From contig JANXSH010000922.1 of the NCBI GenBank assembly GCA_025356615.1, forward strand, positions 1 through 5,027: a stretch of 5,027 nucleotides of DNA, written 5' to 3'. Origin of the DNA: Planctomycetia bacterium (GTDB taxonomy: Bacteria; Planctomycetota; Planctomycetia; Gemmatales; Gemmataceae). The notes under the pieces were generated by a model. That model was not told the DNA's origin. It searched no databases and worked only from the letters and a program-made list of their open reading frames with translations. This document shows positions 1-3,641 of this stretch, piece by piece (position 1 is the first letter of the stretch; the number at the start of each line of letters is the position of its first letter). The translations under genes were made by a program, and so were the position numbers.

Positions 1-49
1 GATAAGGTGTTGCGTCAAAATGACGTTGGGGATCAGCGAGTAGTGTCAA

Positions 50-95
50 GAATCCTGCCAAGAAAAATTCCTGCCAAGAATTCTGCCAAGAATTC
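50..95. repeat. short imperfect tandem repeat, core TGCCAAGAA x3
   Basis: The nonamer TGCCAAGAA occurs at 56-64, 72-80 and 84-92, each preceded by a variant of TTCC or TTC, and the related GTCAAGAA lies just before at 45-52. Spacing is 16 then 12 bases, so this is an imperfect array rather than a regular one. It lies just downstream of the 3' end of the minus-strand tRNA-Cys. The sequence shows no long hairpin followed by a T-run on the minus strand, so I do not call it a terminator. Its function is unknown and it may simply be a local slippage product. Confidence 0.5.
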
Positions 96-134
96 GTCGT
101 CGTAAGTCTTTATCCTGCAATTTTTTCGGACAAG

Positions 135-205
135 AGGCCCCTCCCGGATTCGAACCGGGGATGGCGGATTTGCAATCCGCTGCCTTACCACTTGGCGAAG
201 GGGCC
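135..205 (-). tRNA. trnC: tRNA-Cys (anticodon GCA)
   Basis: Read on the minus strand, this 71-nt stretch folds as a complete cloverleaf. The acceptor stem GGCCCCT (205-199) pairs perfectly with AGGGGCC (142-136). The anticodon stem GCGGA (180-176) pairs with TCCGC (168-164) around the seven-base loop TTGCAAA, whose central GCA (173-171) reads cysteine codons. The T arm contains GGTTCGAATCC and the D arm contains AGTGGTAAGGC. The discriminator base at 135 is U, as expected for tRNA-Cys. The bases after it are CTT on the minus strand, so CCA is not encoded and must be added after transcription. The tRNA seems to stand alone, with its own promoter upstream. Confidence 0.97.
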
Positions 206-219
206 ATGAAGATGAGGGA

Positions 220-248
220 ATCTTAGCGGCTGACTCCCCCGTGGTCAA
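220..248 (-). promoter_or_regulatory. sigma70-type promoter of tRNA-Cys
   Basis: On the minus strand, TTGACC (248-243) is followed after exactly 17 bases by TAAGAT (225-220). These match the -35 and -10 consensus at 5 of 6 and 4 of 6 positions. The first base of the tRNA lies 14 bases below the -10 box, leaving room for a short leader. The -35 box overlaps the stop codon of the possible small minus-strand ORF upstream. Confidence 0.6.
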
Positions 249-391
249 CTCCTCCTCATAGTCGCTCTATCCGGCACGATCGGCACCCATTCCGGGTGCG
301 AGATCCGCACGACCGCCTTCTTCGGCTTGCGCGACGCATCCCGCAGTTGTAGAATCTCGGTATCGACCCCCCGCTTCGGAACCTTGCTCAC
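245..391 (-). CDS. possible small hypothetical protein, head-to-head with the methylase
   Basis: A minus-strand frame from a GTG at 391 to a TGA at 247-245 would encode 48 residues. An earlier in-frame GTG at 436 would give 63 residues but would overlap the methylase start by 36 bases, so I prefer the shorter form. The main argument for coding is third-position use: the stretch encoding RKPKKAVVRISHPEWVPIVP uses almost only G- or C-ending codons, as the neighbouring genes do. Against it, there is no clear ribosome binding site, I recognise no family, and the tRNA promoter overlaps its end. The predicted product is basic with no membrane segment. It could equally be an accidental open frame in GC-rich DNA. 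Confidence 0.3.
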   Translation of the reverse strand: MSKVPKRGVDTEILQLRDASRKPKKAVVRISHPEWVPIVPDRATMRRS

Positions 392-400
392 GGGCCGCGT

Positions 401-1222
401 ATGAGTCGTATCCTGACTGGTGACTGCCTCGGACACCTCGCCCAGCTTCGCGCCGGGTCGGTCGATTTGGCGTTCGCCGACCCGCCGTTCAATATCGGCT
501 ACGACTACGATGTCTACGACGACAAGAAGTCCAAGGCCGCCTACCTCGACTGGACCACCCGGTGGATCGTCGCCGTCCGGCGTACTCTCAAGCCGACCGG
601 GTCGTTCTACGTCGCCATCGGAGATGAGTACGCCGCCGAACTAAAGGTTCGCCTCGACGAGGCTGGCCTGACGATGCGCAACTGGATCGTCTGGCACTAC
701 ACCTTCGGCGTCCACTGCACGCGCAAGTTCAGCCGCAGCCACGCCCACATCTTCTACTACGTCAACGACCCCAAGGCGTTCACCTTCAACGCCGCGAGCA
801 TCCGCGTGCCGTCCGCGCGCCAGACCACTTATGCAGACCGGCGTGCCAATCCCGCCGGCAAGGTGCCCGACGATACCTGGGTCTTGCGCCCGCAGGAGTC
901 GGCGGACCACTTCGCGGCTGATTCGGACACCTGGGCCGTCTCCCGTGTCTGCGGCACGTTCGAGGAACGCACCGGCCACCCCTGCCAGATGCCGGAAGCC
1001 GTCCTCGACCGCATCATCCGCGTCTCCAGCAACCCCGGCGACCTCGTCCTCGACCCCTTCGCCGGGAGCGGCACGACTCTGGCGACGGCCCGCAAGCTCG
1101 GCCGACGCTACCTCGGCATCGAGCTATCCGAAGAGTACGCCGAAGCAGTCCGCCAACGCCTCGCCCTGATCCGCGTCCCCGAACCGCCCCCGGTCGCGGA
1201 GCCGGCCTTATGTTCCCCCTGA
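401..1222 (+). CDS. beta-class site-specific DNA methyltransferase (N4-cytosine/N6-adenine), apparently solitary
   Basis: The 273-residue product carries the two hallmark motifs of S-adenosylmethionine-dependent amino-methyltransferases in beta-class order. The catalytic motif IV DPPF comes first (residues 27-30, within DPPFNIGY) and the SAM-binding motif I (FxGxG, in DPFAGSGTT at 218-226) comes near the C-terminus. A HPCQMPE segment at 193-199, matching the HPxQKPE consensus of this family, precedes motif I. The roughly 160 residues between would include target recognition. The ATG at 401 fits the family because the protein begins directly with the usual opening (ILTGDCLGHLAQL, then DLAFADPPF). 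No Shine-Dalgarno sequence is visible. No endonuclease or specificity gene lies nearby, so it looks like an orphan methylase with a role in regulation or replication marking, or a remnant of a restriction system. The base methylated and the recognition site cannot be read from the sequence. Its end overlaps the next gene by 13 bases. Confidence 0.9.
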   Translation: MSRILTGDCLGHLAQLRAGSVDLAFADPPFNIGYDYDVYDDKKSKAAYLDWTTRWIVAVRRTLKPTGSFYVAIGDEYAAELKVRLDEAGLTMRNWIVWHYTFGVHCTRKFSRSHAHIFYYVNDPKAFTFNAASIRVPSARQTTYADRRANPAGKVPDDTWVLRPQESADHFAADSDTWAVSRVCGTFEERTGHPCQMPEAVLDRIIRVSSNPGDLVLDPFAGSGTTLATARKLGRRYLGIELSEEYAEAVRQRLALIRVPEPPPVAEPALCSP

Positions 1223-1809
1223 TGCTCGACCTGAAGGACCGCCTCGCCGTCGTCATCGGTGGGGGCGCGGTCGGCCGGCGCAAGGTCGCGGCGCTTCAGT
1301 CGGCGGGGGCGCGGGTCCGCGTCGTCTGCCTCGAGGAGCGTCCCTCGGAGGTGCCGAACGTCGAATGGCTCTGCGAGCGCTATCACGCGGGCCATCTCGA
1401 CGGGGCGGTTATCGTGTTCGCGACGGCCCTTCCTCGAGTCAACCGCGAGGTGGTCCGAGACGCACGCACGCTCGGCATCTGGGCGATGGACGCCTCCGAC
1501 CCCACGGCGGGAGACTTCCACACGCCGGCCGTCTCCCGGCGGGGCGGACTCGTCGTCGCAGTCAGCACCTCCGGGGGGAGTCCCCTGCTTACGGCCCGGA
1601 TCCGCGACCGGATCGACGCGATGTTAGCAGCGGAATACGCCGACTGGGTCGCACTGCTCGCCGAACTACGTCCCCAAGTGTTGGCGGTCGATCCGAGACG
1701 CCGGCGGGAGTTGTTCGAGCGCCTCTGTGACGAGCGGTGGCTCGAACGCCTGCGTTCGTCGGGAATCGACGCCGTGCGGGCCGCGATGCAGGCGGAGGTC
1801 GCGGGCTAG
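1210..1809 (+). CDS. sirC: precorrin-2 dehydrogenase (SirC/Met8/CysG N-terminal type), siroheme biosynthesis
   Basis: The 199-residue protein should oxidise precorrin-2 to sirohydrochlorin with NAD+, a cytoplasmic step to siroheme, the cofactor of sulfite and nitrite reductases. Evidence is an N-terminal Rossmann nucleotide-binding site with the glycine-rich GGGAVGRRKV at residues 17-26, followed by the family's DFHTPAVSRRGGLVVAVST stretch (102-120) and GGSP at 122-125. Asp94 in WAMDAS lies where CysG has its catalytic aspartate (Asp104). That alignment is from memory. The C-terminal helical part (about 130-199) fits the dimerisation and substrate region. There is no fused uroporphyrinogen methyltransferase domain, so it is the stand-alone form. 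Whether it also inserts iron, as Met8 and CysG do, cannot be told. I chose the ATG at 1210 because related proteins begin MFPLxLDL. A second in-frame ATG at 1222 overlaps the methylase stop as TGATG. The 13-base overlap suggests translational coupling to the methylase. Confidence 0.9.
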   Translation: MFPLMLDLKDRLAVVIGGGAVGRRKVAALQSAGARVRVVCLEERPSEVPNVEWLCERYHAGHLDGAVIVFATALPRVNREVVRDARTLGIWAMDASDPTAGDFHTPAVSRRGGLVVAVSTSGGSPLLTARIRDRIDAMLAAEYADWVALLAELRPQVLAVDPRRRRELFERLCDERWLERLRSSGIDAVRAAMQAEVAG

Positions 1810-2210
1810 AGGACCATTTCGGAGGTTCCTCGCCACTCTTTCTTGACCCGACGCGCGCGTTTCGAAGTTGCGCCTTTCAAGAGGCGAGCGGAGCGAGAAA
1901 AGCAAAGGTGGCAGTCCCAGCGGACTTTCGCCTCCTCCTCGTAATCCTCTGCTCGATCTCGCGTTTTCGTATAATTTCGCGTCATCGTGTTCGATTCCAG
2001 GCCGCATTCGGTCGATAGACCAAGTGACCACGATCTTGTCAAGATCGTTTATCCTTTTGTCGAATATGGACTTGCGGATCATTCCGCGCGTTTGGATCTT
2101 GCCGGGAATAGGATCTGGCACGAATAATGCGGATAGTTTGGCGTATGAAGGATCGATGAAGTAGACTTCGAGAGCGTGCAAGGAAAACAACTAAGAGATT
2201 CGACCTGCAA
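1810..2210. other. gene-poor stretch of lower GC
   Basis: About 400 bases after the dehydrogenase gene hold no convincing coding region. Open frames exist on both strands but show no consistent third-position bias, no ribosome binding site and no family resemblance. The base composition drops visibly against the preceding 1.4 kb. The items worth noting are a 5-bp hairpin CGCCT/AGGCG around 1871-1886, the dyad at 2030-2048, and a small hairpin GCGGA/TCCGC at 2074-2087. No clear terminator for the upstream gene is visible. This could be a decayed gene or a long regulatory leader. Confidence 0.5.
2030..2048. repeat. perfect 9-1-9 palindrome, operator-like
   Basis: ACGATCTTG and CAAGATCGT flank a single T. 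As DNA this is a near-perfect dyad of the size bound by dimeric regulators. As RNA it could form a 7-bp stem (ACGATCT/AGATCGT) with a TGTCA loop, followed by the T-rich TTATCCTTTT, which makes it a weak candidate terminator for plus-strand transcripts. The sequence does not decide between these. Confidence 0.5.
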
Positions 2211-2212
2211 CA

Positions 2213-2219
2213 GAAGAGG
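2213..2219 (+). promoter_or_regulatory. ribosome binding site GAAGAGG
   Basis: GAAGAGG ends eight bases before the ATG at 2228. It is one of the few clear Shine-Dalgarno-like sequences in the window. It supports the small ORF that follows and favours the ATG at 2228 over the GTG at 2225 or the ATG at 2231. Confidence 0.5.
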
Positions 2220-2227
2220 CAACGGTG

Positions 2228-2437
2228 ATGATGAATCGGAACAGCTATCATCGTTTGTTTAGTAGGGGTCGGAAAGCAGGGCTGAACTCTCAGGAACTGA
2301 CTCAGGCGCTAACGACTCGACCTGTCACGGGAGAAGAACAGACTCCCCTACAGGCGGATTGCGATGGCGATGCTTCGGAGATCGATTCCCGAGGATATCA
2401 GCTGTGTCGGCAGGTAGGACGAAGCCCGAGCGCCTGA
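2228..2437 (+). CDS. small hypothetical protein (69 aa)
   Basis: From the ATG at 2228 the frame encodes 69 residues beginning MMNRNSYHRLFSRGRKAGLN. The segment SYHRLFSRGRKAGLNSQELT looks like a real amphipathic helical module, and the second half is acidic (QADCDGDASEID). Support comes from the GAAGAGG binding site at the right spacing and from a strong intrinsic terminator starting about 30 bases after the stop. Codon use is noticeably less GC-biased at third positions than in the genes at 401-1809. I do not recognise a family with certainty, and there are no membrane segments or signal peptide. The alternative is that this region is mainly a structured RNA, because long-range complementary segments run through it and the stop codon. 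Both could be true. Confidence 0.45.
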   Translation: MMNRNSYHRLFSRGRKAGLNSQELTQALTTRPVTGEEQTPLQADCDGDASEIDSRGYQLCRQVGRSPSA

Positions 2438-2468
2438 ATCGCATCGAAGGAACGCTGAAGTCTGGACG

Positions 2469-2504
2469 AAAAGGCCGACTGCCGAGAGGCAGTCTGGCCT
2501 TTTT
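2469..2504 (+). terminator. strong rho-independent terminator
   Basis: An outer stem AAAAGGCC (2469-2476) pairs with GGCCTTTT (2496-2503). The inner stem GACTGCC (2477-2483) pairs with GGCAGTC (2488-2494), with one bulged T at 2495 and a GAGA tetraloop. That is 15 base pairs in all, followed on the plus strand by TTTTTCGTTT. The A-run on the 5' side means it could also stop minus-strand transcripts. It most likely ends the transcript that carries the small ORF at 2228-2437, and it separates that transcript from the bS21 gene. Confidence 0.92.
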
Positions 2505-2581
2505 CGTTTCCGACGAAGGCGATCAAGAGAGGTGGCGTCGATTGGCCAAGGGTCGAAATGGCCAAGCAATCAGGTAAGTCG

Positions 2582-2609
2582 TTGACAAAGGTGACAGTCG
2601 GGGTAGGAT
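2582..2609 (+). promoter_or_regulatory. candidate sigma70-type promoter upstream of the bS21 gene
   Basis: TTGACA (2582-2587, a perfect -35 consensus) is followed after 16 bases by TAGGAT (2604-2609, 4 of 6 matches to TATAAT). It lies just after the terminator at 2469-2504 and about 100 bases before the bS21 start, so the bS21 transcript would have a leader of roughly 90 bases. No other good promoter is visible in this gap. Confidence 0.4.
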
Positions 2610-2708
2610 TAGGGCAAGTGGGGGATGGCGTAACCACAAGCTCGGTCTCGTCCTCTTCACAGTCTTCTTTTACAACGGCATCGCGTCGGCCAAATAAGAC
2701 GCATTCGT

Positions 2709-2936
2709 ATGCGCGGAAAAGTGATCGTTCGAGAAGGTGAGAACATCGAGCAAGCACTCCAGCGGCTCCGGCGGGAAGTTTGCCGTGACAAGGCATCCCA
2801 TAAATGGCCGGTGTGGATCCGGTCTCATGCCAAGCCAAGCGAGAAGCGACACCGCAAGGAGTGGTTGCGTGCGATGAAGTTAAAGTGGCACAAGATATGG
2901 CTGAAGCGACATAGGAAGTTAGAGGGAATGACGTGA
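2709..2936 (+). CDS. rpsU: divergent small ribosomal subunit protein bS21
   Basis: The 75-residue product opens MRGKVIVREGENIEQALQRL, which matches the bS21 N-terminal pattern (K-V-x-V-R-E-x-E-x-x-x-x-A-L-R-R). It is followed by a highly basic tail with a KPSEKRHRKEW segment in the place of the family's KPSxxRRR region. Length is normal for bS21 (about 60-75 residues). bS21 binds near the 3' end of 16S rRNA on the 30S platform and helps translation initiation. The middle part (residues about 25-40, with HKWPVWIRSHA) and the tryptophan-rich tail (residues about 52-65) are unusual, so this may be a second or specialised copy. The ATG at 2709 is chosen by similarity, since no Shine-Dalgarno sequence precedes it. 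Codon use is moderately GC-biased. The DUF29 gene starts 34 bases downstream, so the two may be co-transcribed. Confidence 0.8.
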   Translation: MRGKVIVREGENIEQALQRLRREVCRDKASHKWPVWIRSHAKPSEKRHRKEWLRAMKLKWHKIWLKRHRKLEGMT

Positions 2937-2970
2937 GCCAGAAGCGGCTAGTAACGTGGGGGCGACAGTG

Positions 2971-3432
2971 ATGGTACAGCGGACACCGCAGGCGTTGGCA
3001 GTCCTGTACGAGGCCGATGAGACGGCTTGGCTGGAGGCGACGGCAGACCTAGTCCGGGCCGGGACGTTGGAGCACGTTGATACGAATTCCCTGGCGGAGT
3101 ATCTGACAGACATGGCGAGGCGTGACCGGCGCGAGGTGACGAGCCGATTGGCCGTGTTGATCGCCCACTTGTTGAAGTGGCGATATCAGCCCTCCCACCG
3201 ATCCGGGAGTTGGCGGGTCACGGTCGAGGTTCAGCGGCAGGAGTTAGCCGACCTGCTCGAGAGCGGTGTACTCGAAAACCACGCCGCAGAGGTGCTGGCC
3301 AAGGCTTACGCGAATGGAGTCCGGCAGGCGGTAGCGGAGACCGGATTGGACGGGTCGATCTTCCCAGAGGACTCCCCATTTTCCCTGGACGAGGTTCTAT
3401 CTACGCCGCTGGAAACTGACCCCGATCAATGA
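2971..3432 (+). CDS. DUF29 family protein
   Basis: The 153-residue protein has the layout of DUF29. It begins with an N-terminal YEADETAW (residues 13-20, family pattern YExDxxxW), then a helix ending in SLAEYL. Next come the REVTSRLAVLIAHLLKWRYQ segment with HLLKW at 66-70, Trp81 after RSGS, and a C-terminal FPEDSPFSLDEVL segment from residue 131. No molecular function is established for the family. The product appears soluble and helical. I start it at the ATG at 2971. A GTG at 2956 in the same frame would add five residues, but only a weak GGGG sequence precedes the ATG, so the start is not certain. It follows the bS21 gene after a short gap. Its stop overlaps an ATG at 3429. Confidence 0.9.
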   Translation: MVQRTPQALAVLYEADETAWLEATADLVRAGTLEHVDTNSLAEYLTDMARRDRREVTSRLAVLIAHLLKWRYQPSHRSGSWRVTVEVQRQELADLLESGVLENHAAEVLAKAYANGVRQAVAETGLDGSIFPEDSPFSLDEVLSTPLETDPDQ

Positions 3433-3581
3433 ACTTCCTCCTTCTCCAACGGCACCCCCGCCGCGAGATGGCCACCGGCGGCGTCTTCTACTTCCTGATC
3501 GACCAACCTCCTCGCCCCGTCCGAGCGAGAAGACCCCCCAATATGTTCTCCACGGGCAACCGCTCGCGATGTCATTCCTGA
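3429..3581 (+). CDS. possible small ORF overlapping the DUF29 stop
   Basis: An ATG at 3429-3431 overlaps the DUF29 stop codon as ATGA, the arrangement typical of translational coupling. It opens a 50-residue frame ending at the TGA at 3579-3581. Its first 24 or so codons are strongly G/C-ending (for example those for EMATGGVFYFLIDQ). Then the bias fades, as if a longer coding region had decayed or shifted frame. I recognise no family. The opposite strand is also open here, so the bias may be accidental. Confidence 0.22.
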   Translation: MNFLLLQRHPRREMATGGVFYFLIDQPPRPVRARRPPNMFSTGNRSRCHS

Positions 3582-3641
3582 CCGCGACGAGTATCTCTGT
3601 TGGTCGATCACACTCTTATTACCGGCCCAAAATATCGAGCG

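Noticed and set aside
1..135. CRISPR array suggested by the repeated TGCCAAGAA
   Set aside because: Repeats are only 9-14 bases with irregular 12-16 base spacing, with no room for spacers.
1985..2003. tRNA T-arm-like GTTCGATTCCAG
   Set aside because: The bases that would form the T stem do not pair, and no acceptor or anticodon stem is present upstream.
1666..2190. Minus-strand 174-codon frame running into the dehydrogenase gene
   Set aside because: About 140 bases are antisense to the well-supported dehydrogenase gene, and the rest shows no codon bias or family resemblance.
2270..2320. Possible glycine-riboswitch-like CTCTCAGG
   Set aside because: The conserved AAAAGGAC element that should follow is absent, and the tandem aptamer layout is not seen.
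2558..2740. Plus-strand 60-codon frame rich in Ser and Thr upstream of bS21
   Set aside because: It overlaps the bS21 start by 32 bases, covers the candidate promoter, and has low-complexity composition.
2398..2838. Minus-strand 146-codon frame across the terminator
   Set aside because: It would translate straight through the strong hairpin at 2469-2504 and lies antisense to the bS21 gene. The product is low in recognisable features.
3458..3490. GC-rich hairpin CGCCGC/GCGGCG after the DUF29 gene as its terminator
   Set aside because: The stem is only 6 bp with a long loop and is followed by TCTTCTACTTCC rather than a T-run, and it lies in a stretch with coding-like codon bias.
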